Source: Flavobacterium quisquiliarum
GTDB taxonomy: Bacteria; Bacteroidota; Bacteroidia; Flavobacteriales; Flavobacteriaceae
NCBI RefSeq assembly: GCF_019308285.1
Contig: NZ_WWEM01000031.1
Location: 496,001-560,000 of the forward strand
Reading direction: 5' to 3'
Length of the DNA: 64,000 bases
Positions 19,788 to 29,241 of the stretch are shown here, piece by piece (within the stretch, counting starts at the first letter, position 1; each line of letters starts with the position of its first letter). A program made the position numbers and the translations under genes. Below the pieces are notes generated by a model, which worked only from the letters and a program-made list of their open reading frames with translations, did no database searches and was not told the origin of the DNA.

Positions 19788-20491
19788 CAAGATATCTCTT
19801 TACTTTATTGCTTTGTGTACAGTTTTCATTTTCTCAAAGTGCAGATCATCTCAATACTATTCTGAAACAGCTTAAACTGAACGAAAGCCAAATAAGAATT
19901 GAGCTTTTTACTGAAAAAATATTACCCTATGATAAAAACAAAAGTGTTTTAGTAATTCCAAAATATGCTTCTGATATAGAAGAAGGTTCTTTCGTATTGG
20001 ACGCTTATATATTGGTAATTGATAATGTGACAGGAAAAATAATCTACAAATTTATTGAACCCAATGCTTGGACATCTGATGCTCTAATTTTAACCGACAT
20101 TACTATTGATACCGGTTTGTATTATCTAAACAAAACGACAAGAGCATTTGGAATCAGGGCAGATTACCGTACCCAGAGCCAGCCCAACCCCTTCAGCGAA
20201 ACCAACTTATCGCTGTATATTGTCGAAAAAAACACTTTAAAACCTGTGCTTCATAATTATAGGGTTTATAAATATGGCGGTGAATGGGACATGAAATGTG
20301 ATGGCGAATTTGAGGACATTGATTCTACTATTGATATTGATAAATTACAAAACAATAATTTTAATAATCTTATTATAAAAACAAAGATTACTAAAACAGA
20401 AAACACCTTTAAAAATGACGATTGTGATTCTAAAGAAACAATTAAAAAAGAGACAACCAAATTGATTTTTGATGGCAAACAATACAAATAG
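19784..20491 (+). CDS. Secreted hypothetical protein, 235 aa
   Basis: Residues 1-17 form a Sec signal peptide ending SFSQS. The soluble domain is probably mostly beta-structure and is expected in the periplasm or outer membrane. It overlaps the previous lipoprotein gene by four bases, so the two proteins may act together. The family is not recognised. Confidence 0.65.
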   Translation: MTRYLFTLLLCVQFSFSQSADHLNTILKQLKLNESQIRIELFTEKILPYDKNKSVLVIPKYASDIEEGSFVLDAYILVIDNVTGKIIYKFIEPNAWTSDALILTDITIDTGLYYLNKTTRAFGIRADYRTQSQPNPFSETNLSLYIVEKNTLKPVLHNYRVYKYGGEWDMKCDGEFEDIDSTIDIDKLQNNNFNNLIIKTKITKTENTFKNDDCDSKETIKKETTKLIFDGKQYK

Positions 20492-20535
20492 AGAAAACAA
20501 TCATCATTTAAACCCAACGAAATACCACTAAATAA

Positions 20536-21024
20536 ATGAAAACAAAAATTATAATCTTACTAAGCATACTTTGTCTTACGAGCTGTAAAGAATCTAATAA
20601 AATTGAGAGAGAAAACGAACCGCCAATTTACAGCGTAGAAAGTCAAGATGAAGAAATGAATGCGGCCATATTAAAAGCAAATGAAACCTTAGATGATTTT
20701 AATTCGGGATTAATAAATCCTAAAGCTGAAAGTCACGCCTTGAAAGTTAAGTTTACCAATTCAAGTGGAACAGAACATATGTGGGTTGGCAATATTGTTT
20801 TTAAAGATGGGAAATACTCTGGAATTTTAAATAATGAGCCTGAATACGTTAAAGAGTATAGATCTGGTGATCAAATAGAGGTTGATCCTTCAAAAATTAG
20901 TGACTGGATGTATATCGAAAATGGAAAATTATTTGGAGGTTACACAATAAAAGTACTGCGAAACAGAATGAGCGAAGAAGAACGTAAACAATTTGACGAA
21001 GAAAGCGACATGCAGATCGATTAA
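20536..21024 (+). CDS. DUF2314-like lipoprotein, 162 aa
   Basis: A type II signal peptide ends LTSC with mature CKESNKIE. The mature domain (EEMNAAILKANETLDDF, then a segment around EHMWVG and a C-terminal ISDWMYIENGKLFGGYTIKVLR) matches the DUF2314 fold as I remember it. DUF2314 has no assigned function, and neighbours give no substrate. It is part of the lipoprotein run. Confidence 0.65.
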   Translation: MKTKIIILLSILCLTSCKESNKIERENEPPIYSVESQDEEMNAAILKANETLDDFNSGLINPKAESHALKVKFTNSSGTEHMWVGNIVFKDGKYSGILNNEPEYVKEYRSGDQIEVDPSKISDWMYIENGKLFGGYTIKVLRNRMSEEERKQFDEESDMQID

Positions 21025-21049
21025 TTAATTGAATTTTTTAAAATTACTC

Positions 21050-21751
21050 ATGAAAAATATATCATTCTTACTTTTGTTTCTTTTTTTCTTTTCAAACTGT
21101 AAATCAGACAAAAAAGAAGAAAGTACAGTTAGCTTAAAAAATCCCTCAATAAAAGAGATTCCTTTTGTTTTAAATGTTGAAAAGATCGATTCTACACAAT
21201 TTCCAGCTTCAATTAAATACGAAGGTTTTATCAAAAATGCTGTTCGATGGAAAGACAAACTAGGCGATAATATTGTAATTACAACTGAAACTGGTTATCA
21301 CTTCAATAAAAAATTCAACCATGAATTTGATAACAGTTCAGATGCCGAATTATTTGCCTATCATTTTATAGTTTCAGAAAATAAAGTAAAACAAACTTGG
21401 CGTGTTTATGATTTTATTTCGGATTGTCCCGTAGATATTGTGGCATCGTTTGTCAAAAATACTTTTCAAGTTACAGATTTAAATAACAATGGAATTGCTG
21501 AAATATGGGTAATGTACAAAACGGCTTGTCAAGGTGGTGTCGATCCTTCCGATATGAAAATTATCATGTACGAAGGAAATCAGAAATATGCCATGCGCGG
21601 AGAAAGTAAAGTTCAGGTTGGTCTTTTGGATAACGGCGAAAAACAATTTGTTGGAGGTCAATATAAATTGGATGACAATTTCAAAAAAGGACCAAAAGTT
21701 TTTAAAGAATTTGCCCAAAAATTATGGAAAGAAAATTTGATTGAGAATTAG
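21050..21751 (+). CDS. Lipoprotein, 233 aa
   Basis: The ATG at 21050 begins MKNISFLLLFLFFFSNC, a type II signal peptide; an upstream in-frame start at 21029 would add seven residues without improving it. Mature CKSDKKEE carries acidic residues soon after Cys, which is compatible with a surface-export signal in Bacteroidota. The domain resembles FG-GAP/VCBS-like single-unit proteins (VTDLNNNGIAEIWVMYK). It is the last gene of the lipoprotein run. Confidence 0.65.
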   Translation: MKNISFLLLFLFFFSNCKSDKKEESTVSLKNPSIKEIPFVLNVEKIDSTQFPASIKYEGFIKNAVRWKDKLGDNIVITTETGYHFNKKFNHEFDNSSDAELFAYHFIVSENKVKQTWRVYDFISDCPVDIVASFVKNTFQVTDLNNNGIAEIWVMYKTACQGGVDPSDMKIIMYEGNQKYAMRGESKVQVGLLDNGEKQFVGGQYKLDDNFKKGPKVFKEFAQKLWKENLIEN

Positions 21752-21801
21752 AAGATTAAAAAAACAAATTCTTAATTTCTTTTGAAAAACTAAACGTTCT
21801 A

Positions 21802-21887
21802 TTTTAGCCCCGATGGAAGCGATATCCTTTTTCTTGCTTCTTTAGCAAGGAAAAGATTTAGCGGACAGCGGGACTGAACGTTCTTAT
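21802..21887 (+). repeat. TTTAGCCCCGAT...GCGGGA intergenic element, copy 2
   Basis: This unit starts TTTAGCCCCGATGGAAGCG, has a central inverted pair (CTTGCT...AGCAAG), then GATTTAGCGGACAGCGGGA. Degenerate copies occur at 9697-9759 (minus) and 58877-58957 (plus). From memory, similar units occur in many Flavobacterium intergenic regions. Confidence 0.7.
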
Positions 21888-21981
21888 GAAAATGATCGTT
21901 TGTGCTCCTTAAAAAAATCTAAAAAAAGGCATAGTTGTTGAAAGTTAAAAGAAATATATTTACACCTTCAAAAGAAACACT

Positions 21982-23169
21982 ATGCAAAAAATTACTTTAC
22001 TCTTTTTTATATTCTTTTTAGCTCTTTCTTCTTGTGGCGTAAAAACGACTCAAGCCTTAATAAGTGACGGAAATTATGATGGAGCTATTGATCGCGCGGT
22101 CGAAGCTTTAAGATCCAACAAAGATTCTAAGGGAAAACAAGATTATGTTTATTTATTGGAAGAAGCTTTTGCTAAAGCGAAAGAAAGAGATTTACGCGAT
22201 TTGGAAATACTTTCTAAAGACTCTAATCCTGCTAATGCTGAACGTATTTATAATACTTATTTACAACTGCATAATCGTCAGGAAAAAATCAGACCTATTT
22301 TACCTCTGAAGTTAATCAAGCAAGGCAAAAATGCCTATTTCCCTTTTGACAACTATTCGGACCAGATTGTAAACAGTAAAAATGTGCTGTCGAAATATTT
22401 GTATGAAAACGCTTCGGCTCTTTTGAAATCGAACAATAAAATGGATTTTAGAAAAGCTTATGATGATTTTGCTTATTTGGAAAGCATCAATCCTGGCTAT
22501 AAAAACACCAAGAAATTAATGGATGATGCTCTTTTTAAAGGGACAGATTTTGTAGATGTTTATGCGAAAAACGAAACCAATATGGTGATTCCGAAAATAC
22601 TTCAGGAGGATTTATTGGATTTTAAAACCTATGGTTTAAATGATAAATGGACAGTTTATCATAGCACAAGACAAAAAAATACAACTTACGATTATAGTCT
22701 GATTATTAATTTTAGAGATATTTTGATTTCGCCAGAACAGATTAAAGAGAAAGAATTCATTAAAGAAAGACAGGTAAAAGATGGCGTAAAAACACTTTTG
22801 GACAGTCGTGGAAGACCTGTGAAAGATAGTCTAGGTAAGGAAATTAAAGTAGATAATATTAAAATTCTTCGTGCTACGGTTTATGAATTCAGACAATTTA
22901 AATCTTGTCAGGTAACGGCAAAAGTTGATTTTGTGGATTTGAAAACGAATCAACTTGTTCAAACATTTCCTATCAGCAGTGAATTTGTTTTCGAGAATAT
23001 TTATTCGAATTATAAAGGGGATCGTAATGCCTGCGAAGACAATTATCAAAACTATTTTTCTAAACGCGCTGTTCCGTTTCCAAACAACGAACAAATGGTT
23101 TTTGATACAGGCGAAGATTTGAAAGCTAAACTTAAGGATATCATTGTCAAAAATAAATTTAGACGATAA
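21982..23169 (+). CDS. Lipoprotein with TPR-like helices, 395 aa
   Basis: A type II signal peptide ends LSSCG (Cys18). The N-terminal half is helical, with a GNYDGAIDRAVEAL segment resembling a tetratricopeptide unit and a long charged helix (AEERIYNTYLQLH-like) near residues 80-110; the C-terminal half is beta-rich. Bacteroidota carry conserved lipoproteins of this general layout, but I cannot name a function. It is monocistronic and ends before a strong terminator. Confidence 0.65.
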   Translation: MQKITLLFFIFFLALSSCGVKTTQALISDGNYDGAIDRAVEALRSNKDSKGKQDYVYLLEEAFAKAKERDLRDLEILSKDSNPANAERIYNTYLQLHNRQEKIRPILPLKLIKQGKNAYFPFDNYSDQIVNSKNVLSKYLYENASALLKSNNKMDFRKAYDDFAYLESINPGYKNTKKLMDDALFKGTDFVDVYAKNETNMVIPKILQEDLLDFKTYGLNDKWTVYHSTRQKNTTYDYSLIINFRDILISPEQIKEKEFIKERQVKDGVKTLLDSRGRPVKDSLGKEIKVDNIKILRATVYEFRQFKSCQVTAKVDFVDLKTNQLVQTFPISSEFVFENIYSNYKGDRNACEDNYQNYFSKRAVPFPNNEQMVFDTGEDLKAKLKDIIVKNKFRR

Positions 23170-23190
23170 TTATGTAACGTATAATTCTAG

Positions 23191-23221
23191 AAAAAGGCGC
23201 AATTTTAATGCGCCTTTTTTT
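23191..23221 (+). terminator. Terminator after the TPR-like lipoprotein gene
   Basis: GGCGCA pairs with TGCGCC across a 7-base AT loop, flanked by A5 and T7. Confidence 0.9.
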
Positions 23222-23262
23222 GTTTACGTTCTTTTTGTGAAAAAAACATCTTTTTTTTATCG

Positions 23263-23304
23263 CGCAACCAAAAAGTTGCATATATTTGCAACTGATTAGT
23301 TGCG
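23263..23304 (+). promoter_or_regulatory. Overlapping promoter and ArsR-type operator
   Basis: Four alternating GCAAC/GTTGC half-sites occur in 42 bp: GCAAC at 23264, GTTGC at 23275, TGCAAC at 23287 and AGTTGC at 23298. GCAACTGATTAGTTGC is a perfect 6-bp inverted repeat. The -7 box TATATTTG (23281-23288) lies between half-sites, 33 bp before the regulator's ATG. A bound ArsR dimer would cover the promoter, so autorepression is likely. Confidence 0.7.
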
Positions 23305-23320
23305 TAATAATTTTACAACA

Positions 23321-23647
23321 ATGAAACGAGATATTTTTCAGGCAATTGCCGATCCGACCCGCAGAGCGATTCTAGTTTTGATTTCTTCGACTGCATTAAC
23401 ACCTAATGCAATTGCCGAACAATTTCAAACCACAAGACAAGCAGTTTCTAAACACATTAAAATATTAAATGAATGTGATTTATTGGAAGAAAAAAAATTG
23501 GGCAGAGAAATTTATTATCAGCTCAAAATTGATAAAATGAAAGAAATAGATCATTGGCTAGAACAATTCAAGAAAATTTGGGAACAGCGTTTTGACCAAC
23601 TGGATCAAGTATTACTTAATTTAAAATCTAAAGAAAATGAAATCTGA
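23321..23647 (+). CDS. ArsR-family transcriptional regulator
   Basis: This 108-residue winged-helix regulator begins MKRDIFQAIADPTRRAIL, the standard start of the ArsR subfamily paired with SRPBCC/AHSA1 genes. The recognition helix lies near TTRQAVSKHIKIL (residues 45-57), with the wing following. It lacks the metal-binding Cys motif of ArsR/SmtB, so it probably senses something other than metal. It overlaps the next gene by 11 bp. An in-frame earlier start at 23300 lies inside the operator and is not favoured. Confidence 0.9.
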   Translation: MKRDIFQAIADPTRRAILVLISSTALTPNAIAEQFQTTRQAVSKHIKILNECDLLEEKKLGREIYYQLKIDKMKEIDHWLEQFKKIWEQRFDQLDQVLLNLKSKENEI

Positions 23648-24134
23648 TCTTTTAATGCATTTTTCTGTAGACAAGGAAAATAAAACTGTGAACATCAAAC
23701 GTGAATTCAACGCGTCATTATCAAACGTTTGGTCTGCTTGGACAGAAGCTTCAATTCTGGATAAATGGTGGGCACCTGCCCCATTTGAGTCCAAAACAAA
23801 GTTTATGGATTTTAGAGAAGGCGGCAAAAGGCTCTACGCTATGGTAAGTCCAGAAGGAGAAGAACGTTGGGCTGTTTTTGAATATACTTCGATTTCCCCA
23901 AAAACAAATTTTAAACACTCTTCTACTTTTTGTGATGCAGAAGGAAATCCGAATTCAGAAATTGGAAGTTCATATTGGGATTTAACATTTTCTGAAAATG
24001 GAAATTTAACGACCGTTGATGTCGCCATAAAACGAGATAGTTTAGCCGAATTGGAAAAAGTAATCGAGATGGGATTCAAGGAAGGCTTTACCATGACGCT
24101 GCAAACTCTCGATAAAATTCTGGAGACAAAATAA
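23637..24134 (+). CDS. SRPBCC (AHSA1-like) protein, copy 1
   Basis: This 165-residue protein has the SRPBCC hydrophobic-ligand-binding fold: VNIKREFNASLSNVWSAWTE, then DKWWAP, a FREGGKRLYAMVSPEGEERW stretch and a C-terminal long helix. Function in this branch is not established. It overlaps the ArsR gene, so the regulator probably controls it. It is a close paralogue of the gene at 24183. Confidence 0.88.
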   Translation: MKSDLLMHFSVDKENKTVNIKREFNASLSNVWSAWTEASILDKWWAPAPFESKTKFMDFREGGKRLYAMVSPEGEERWAVFEYTSISPKTNFKHSSTFCDAEGNPNSEIGSSYWDLTFSENGNLTTVDVAIKRDSLAELEKVIEMGFKEGFTMTLQTLDKILETK

Positions 24135-24182
24135 GACGATTCAGTAAGCTAATTTTTTAAATGAATTTAAAATTAAAAGAAA

Positions 24183-24683
24183 ATGAAATCAAATCTATTA
24201 ATGAATTTTACTGTAGATAAAGAGAATAATACTGTAAATGTAAAACGTGAATTCACTGCATCTTTGCCAAATGTTTGGTCTGCATGGACTGAAGCTGCAA
24301 TTTTAGATCAATGGTGGGCTCCTGCTCCATGGAAATCACGAACAAAGAGTATGGAATTTAAAGAAGGCGGTAGAAGATTATATGCAATGGTTGGTCCTGA
24401 AGGCGAAGAACATTGGGCTCTTGCTGATTATACTTCTATCAATCCGAAAACAAATGTAAAATGGCTGGATGCTTTTTGTGACAGCGAAGGAAATTTAAAC
24501 AAAGAATTTCCTCGTTCCGACTGGGATGTAACCTTTTCTGAAGAAGGAAATTCAACTTTTGTTGATGTTGCAATCAAACATGAAAAACTTTCTGACCTAG
24601 AAATGATTATTCAAATGGGCTTTAAAGAAGGCTTTACTATTGCTCTTGAAGGTTTAGATGCTATTTTTGCTGGAAAAGCATAG
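24183..24683 (+). CDS. SRPBCC (AHSA1-like) protein, copy 2
   Basis: This 166-residue protein lines up with the preceding gene product along its whole length (MKSNLLMNFTVDKENNTVNV against MKSDLLMHFSVDKENKTVNI; WWAPAPWKSRTKSMEFKEGG). The two therefore arose by tandem duplication and have since diverged. They lie 48 bp apart in one operon. No ligand is known. Confidence 0.88.
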   Translation: MKSNLLMNFTVDKENNTVNVKREFTASLPNVWSAWTEAAILDQWWAPAPWKSRTKSMEFKEGGRRLYAMVGPEGEEHWALADYTSINPKTNVKWLDAFCDSEGNLNKEFPRSDWDVTFSEEGNSTFVDVAIKHEKLSDLEMIIQMGFKEGFTIALEGLDAIFAGKA

Positions 24684-24705
24684 TAAAACTGTTAATAAAT
24701 TATAC

Positions 24706-24737
24706 AAATCCTGTCTCAACTGAGCAGGATTTTTTTA
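24706..24737 (+). terminator. Terminator of the ArsR-SRPBCC operon
   Basis: AAATCCTG and CTCA pair with TGAG and CAGGATTT around a 2-base loop and one bulge, followed by a T-run, 23 bp after the second SRPBCC stop. Confidence 0.8.
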
Positions 24738-24887
24738 TTTTTACAAAATATTGAAAGCGAACCCCATACGCAAATTTCAACAAAAGTAATCTAAGCATGT
24801 ATTTTTACTAGATTACTCATTTCTAACCTACTAAAAAACATTATATCGGGATAAATCGTAATCAATAAATTTTCTTTCATCATTGTT

Positions 24888-27800
24888 ATGAAAAAAGTAT
24901 TTTTAATTTCTTTCATTTTAATATCTTTTTTGAGCTTTGGTCAAGAAAATTGCAATAATGGCATTGATGATGATGGCGATGGAAAAATTGACCTGAATGA
25001 CGAAGATTGTTTATGCGTAGCTTCTCCTATAACAAGTTTGATTCATAATCATGATTTTGAACTTAAAAATGCCTGTCCAAGCACTTTTGCTCAATTTTCA
25101 ACAGTTGAAAACTGGTTTTTACCCAGCACTGCAACTTCAGATTATATCAATTCTTGCGGTTTTATACCCGCTTCTGCGACTGATGCAGGAGTTTATCCTT
25201 TTCCTGCCCGAAACGGAAATGGTGTAGCAGGAATATTAATTTCTCAAGATTATAAAGAGTTTATCGCCGCCTGTACAAATGCTACTTTAAAAGCTGGAAC
25301 AAAATACCAAGTAAACTTTGATATAGCGGCTTCTACATCGGGAAGAGATGCTTTCAATAATCTTCCATTAGGGCAAGTCTGTAATTTAGGCAAGTTAAAC
25401 GGCGGAATAGTAGATATAACTATTTATGGAAAAGCCAATTGCAATAAAACAATTCCTCCTAACAGTAATAAACTTCCGCCAGATTGGTTTCTATTGGGTC
25501 ATGCAACTTATTTACCTTCAAAAAAATGGGGGCAGTTAACAATAGAATTCACTCCTCCTTTCGATATGAATTCGATTATGCTGGGAGCTCCAAAGGAATT
25601 GTCTGACAGTTATGTTAATGAATATGATTATCAGTTGTGTTTTCCCTATTTTTATATTGATAATGTCATTTTAAACAAATCTTCCGATTTAGGTCTCAGC
25701 ATAACTTCTACAGGCAGTTTTTGTGAAAACAATCTAGTTTTAAATGCGAAAATAGATCCTAGTATAGGTACAGGTTATACGCATCAATGGTACAAAGACG
25801 GTATTGCAATTGTTGGAGAAACCAACTGCACATTATCTATTTCTTTTGGTTCTGCAAATACTGGCAATTATCAAGTAAAAATTACTAATCCAAGTTTGTG
25901 TAAAATCAGTCCTCTTTATAATGTCAGCGAAATTATTGATGTTCCTGAATATTCAATTGATCAAAGTCCTTGTTTTCCTGGAATTACAACATTAACCATT
26001 AGTACACCAGCAGATGAATATAGCTTTGATGGTGGAATTACCTACTCAACAAATCCCTCTAAAAGTGGTTTAACTGCTTCATTTAATCCTATCTATATAT
26101 CGATCAAGAAAAATGGCTGTTATTCGAATCTTCGAAATGTTATTTTAACCTTTCCTCCTTTAGAAACTATTTCATCACCTCCTAAAGTAACTATAAATCA
26201 ACCTTCCTGCGGAGAAAATAATGGTTCTTTGACCGTGACAACACCTGCCTTAGAATATAGTTTTGATGATGGAGTTACCTGGAGTACAAATCCTGTGTTA
26301 GACAACTTATCACCAGATCCCTACCATGATTATAAAATCAGGATAAAAACAAAATTGGGCTGTATTTCAAATGCCTATTATGCTGTAATCTATCCTTTTT
26401 TACTACCAATGCCAACTGTTGTCCAAACCAATGCAAGTTGCGGAATAGGCGGTACAATATCAATAACTCCTTCTCCTTCTTATGAATACAGTATTGATAA
26501 TGGAGGAACTTGGTCAGCAATTCCAGTCTTCAAAAATTTAAAAGCGGATTCCTATGCCGTTATAATTAAAAATGAAAAAGGCTGTATATCACAACAAAGA
26601 GTAGTTTATATAGGAACAGATTATACAAAAAAACCTCAGCTTATTGCTACACAACCTACCTGCGGTACACTTGGAAGCATTACTGTTACAACAACTGCTT
26701 CACAATATAGCTTTGATGACGGAATGTCTTGGACAAGCAACAATACCATTAACGATTTAAAATCAGGTTGGTACATTATTAAAGTCAAAGATGATGCGGG
26801 CTGTATTTCATTGAGAGAATCAGTCTATATTCAAAGTTATATTTTTGAAACTGAACTAAACTACACCTTTGAAAATGCAAACTGTTACAAAAACGGAAGC
26901 ATTAAAATCACAACTAACGCTAAAGAATTTAGCATTGATAACGGGAATACTTGGTGCTCCAATCCTTTGTTTTCAAATCTTTCTGCCGGAGATTATTTCA
27001 TAAAAGTGCGAGATAGGGCTAATTGTGAATCTATCGCAAAATATGTTCCTATAAGAGATCTTTCGACCAGTACACCAAGTTATACCATAAAAAATGCAGG
27101 CTGTAATTCTTTTGGAAGCATTACGATAACAACACCAGCTGATTATTATAGTTTTGATAATGGATTAACATGGTCAGAGAACAATATCATTTCGAATTTA
27201 AGCGGTATTTTAAATTTTACTCTACTGGCAAGAAATGGAACAAGTTGTTTTTCTCAGCCAGCAGGCATTACTTTTAATTCTACAATACTATCAGATCCAG
27301 TCGTTAATCATCATCAAGTTTCCATTTGCGATGAATTAAATGACAATGTCGAAAAGGTAAATTTAAAATCGTACGCAAGTCATCTCGTTAACAACTATTC
27401 AAATTATACTTTTCATTATTTTTCATCGCAAACGGATGCTGAAAATTTAGTTTTAGCAAATGAAATTAAAAATCTCATCAACTACGAAGTTTCAAATAAC
27501 GCTACAATTTTTGCCGCTGTTGTATCTCCTGAGTACTGTCATAGTATAGCCAAAATTACTTTTTCCTTACAAGAACCTCCAACATTTAATTTGATTCCAG
27601 ATACTATTGTATTATGTGAAAATGAAACCGTTTTGGTTGATGCAGGAAATGGATTTGACAGCTATTTATGGTCTAATGGAGCAACTACAAGCTCCATTGT
27701 AATTAATCAACCTGGCAATTATTCCATAAATGCAACATCCAAATATGGTGACCAGTTTTGTAGTTCTATTAAAAATTTTAACGTCATTTTATCCAATCGC

Positions 27801-28265
27801 GCCACCATCTTAAAAATTACTACACAAGATTTCAATGAAAACGATAATGTCATCGAAATAAATGTTTCAGGAAAAGGTGTTTATGAATATTCTCTGGATG
27901 GTACTTCTTTTCAGGATGATTCTATTTTTAGGAATCTATCAAGCGGTATTTACGCTGTTTATGTGCGTGACAAAAACAACTGTGGTATTACAACCGACGA
28001 AGTTTTTTTATTAATGTATCAAAAGTTTTTCACTCCCAACGGAGATGGCTTTAATGATACATGGAACATAGAATTTGCTTCTGCAGAACCGGGAATTGAT
28101 GTAAGTATATTTGATCGTTATGGGCAGCTCATAAAAAAATTAAATCATGCCAATTCTTGGGATGGAACATTTAATGGCCAAAATCTACCTGCCGATGATT
28201 ACTGGTTTATTGTAAAAAGACAAAATGGAAAAGAATTTAAAAGCCATTTTAGTTTAAAAAGATAA
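24888..28265 (+). CDS. T9SS type B secreted protein with SprB-like repeats
   Basis: This 1125-residue protein has a signal peptide (1-18), then a calcium-loop-like CNNGIDDDGDGKIDLNDEDC near residues 22-43 and a putative carbohydrate-binding-like domain to about 260. An Ig-like domain follows, with repeats resembling SprB units (YSFDDG-TWS-NP...NL...Y-I-VK...GCIS) near residues 377, 454, 532, 606, 680, 752 and 998. The end, from FFTPNGDGFNDTW (about 1046), is a type B T9SS C-terminal domain of the gliding-motility-associated kind, so the protein is exported through the outer membrane to the surface or outside. Its partner (often a PorP/SprF-like protein) is not adjacent. Confidence 0.9.
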   Translation: MKKVFLISFILISFLSFGQENCNNGIDDDGDGKIDLNDEDCLCVASPITSLIHNHDFELKNACPSTFAQFSTVENWFLPSTATSDYINSCGFIPASATDAGVYPFPARNGNGVAGILISQDYKEFIAACTNATLKAGTKYQVNFDIAASTSGRDAFNNLPLGQVCNLGKLNGGIVDITIYGKANCNKTIPPNSNKLPPDWFLLGHATYLPSKKWGQLTIEFTPPFDMNSIMLGAPKELSDSYVNEYDYQLCFPYFYIDNVILNKSSDLGLSITSTGSFCENNLVLNAKIDPSIGTGYTHQWYKDGIAIVGETNCTLSISFGSANTGNYQVKITNPSLCKISPLYNVSEIIDVPEYSIDQSPCFPGITTLTISTPADEYSFDGGITYSTNPSKSGLTASFNPIYISIKKNGCYSNLRNVILTFPPLETISSPPKVTINQPSCGENNGSLTVTTPALEYSFDDGVTWSTNPVLDNLSPDPYHDYKIRIKTKLGCISNAYYAVIYPFLLPMPTVVQTNASCGIGGTISITPSPSYEYSIDNGGTWSAIPVFKNLKADSYAVIIKNEKGCISQQRVVYIGTDYTKKPQLIATQPTCGTLGSITVTTTASQYSFDDGMSWTSNNTINDLKSGWYIIKVKDDAGCISLRESVYIQSYIFETELNYTFENANCYKNGSIKITTNAKEFSIDNGNTWCSNPLFSNLSAGDYFIKVRDRANCESIAKYVPIRDLSTSTPSYTIKNAGCNSFGSITITTPADYYSFDNGLTWSENNIISNLSGILNFTLLARNGTSCFSQPAGITFNSTILSDPVVNHHQVSICDELNDNVEKVNLKSYASHLVNNYSNYTFHYFSSQTDAENLVLANEIKNLINYEVSNNATIFAAVVSPEYCHSIAKITFSLQEPPTFNLIPDTIVLCENETVLVDAGNGFDSYLWSNGATTSSIVINQPGNYSINATSKYGDQFCSSIKNFNVILSNRATILKITTQDFNENDNVIEINVSGKGVYEYSLDGTSFQDDSIFRNLSSGIYAVYVRDKNNCGITTDEVFLLMYQKFFTPNGDGFNDTWNIEFASAEPGIDVSIFDRYGQLIKKLNHANSWDGTFNGQNLPADDYWFIVKRQNGKEFKSHFSLKR

Positions 28266-28339
28266 GGATGAAGGCTTAGTCAAAACCCAGGATTTTTTTG
28301 TATTTTCGGCTTAAATACCGAATAATTACAGCCAAATTA

Positions 28340-29209
28340 ATGAACAAATTTATTACCCTAGCTTTTCTCCTTTTATCTTCCTCTTCAGCATTCAGTCAAA
28401 AAAGCAAAATCAAAACTACAGAAACTGCTAAACCATTTGTTTTAGGGGTTATTGACGAAATTCAATCAAAGGAATTAAATGAAAAAAGAGTTCTAAACAT
28501 TTATCTTCCTGAAGGATACAATCCTTCTGAAGATACAAAATATCCAGTTATATATTTGTTGGACGGCTCTGCGGATGAAGATTTTATTCATATCACTGGT
28601 TTGGTTCAATTTAATAGTTTTGAATGGATCAATCAGGTTCCGAAATCAATTGTAGTCGGAATTGCAACAGTCGACAGAAGAAGAGATTTTACATTTCCAA
28701 CAACAATTGAAAATGATAAAACTCGTTTTCCGACTACAGGTCATTCAAATCAGTTTATTGCTTTTATAGAAAAAGAATTACAGCCTTTTATTGATAAAAA
28801 ATATAAGACCAACGAATCTAAAACCATAATCGGGCAATCTTTGGGCGGACTATTGGAAACAGAAATTCTACTTAAAAAACCGTATCTCTTTAACAAATAC
28901 GTGATTGTAAGTCCGAGTTTATGGTGGAATAATGGTTCTATACTGGATTTAGATTCTGAAATACTGCAAGAGAATTTTAAACAGCAAACAGACATTTATA
29001 TTGCCGTTGGTAAAGAAGGATTAACGCCAACAGAAATTCCAAGAGTGATGGAAGTTGATGCTAATGTACTGGCTGAAAAAATAAAAGCCTCTAAAAGCAA
29101 AAACATTAAAGTCTATTTCGATTATTTTCCGGAAGAAAACCATGGAACTATTCTGCATCCGGCGGTTGCGAATTCTTTTAAATTCTTTTATTCGACAAGT
29201 AAAGAATAA
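28340..29209 (+). CDS. Secreted alpha/beta-hydrolase, esterase D/Fes-like
   Basis: This 289-residue protein has a signal peptide (1-20, ending AFSQ) and the putative-esterase fold of the Fes/IroE group: KYPVIYLLDGS near 60-70, nucleophile Ser in GQSLGG (about residue 171) and the catalytic His in ENHGTI near 265. It hydrolyses an ester of unknown identity in the periplasm. The upstream frame to 28298 contains no good signal, so ATG 28340 is chosen. Confidence 0.85.
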   Translation: MNKFITLAFLLLSSSSAFSQKSKIKTTETAKPFVLGVIDEIQSKELNEKRVLNIYLPEGYNPSEDTKYPVIYLLDGSADEDFIHITGLVQFNSFEWINQVPKSIVVGIATVDRRRDFTFPTTIENDKTRFPTTGHSNQFIAFIEKELQPFIDKKYKTNESKTIIGQSLGGLLETEILLKKPYLFNKYVIVSPSLWWNNGSILDLDSEILQENFKQQTDIYIAVGKEGLTPTEIPRVMEVDANVLAEKIKASKSKNIKVYFDYFPEENHGTILHPAVANSFKFFYSTSKE

Positions 29210-29241
29210 AACTAATAAACTACTCTCGAAATAAAATAAAT

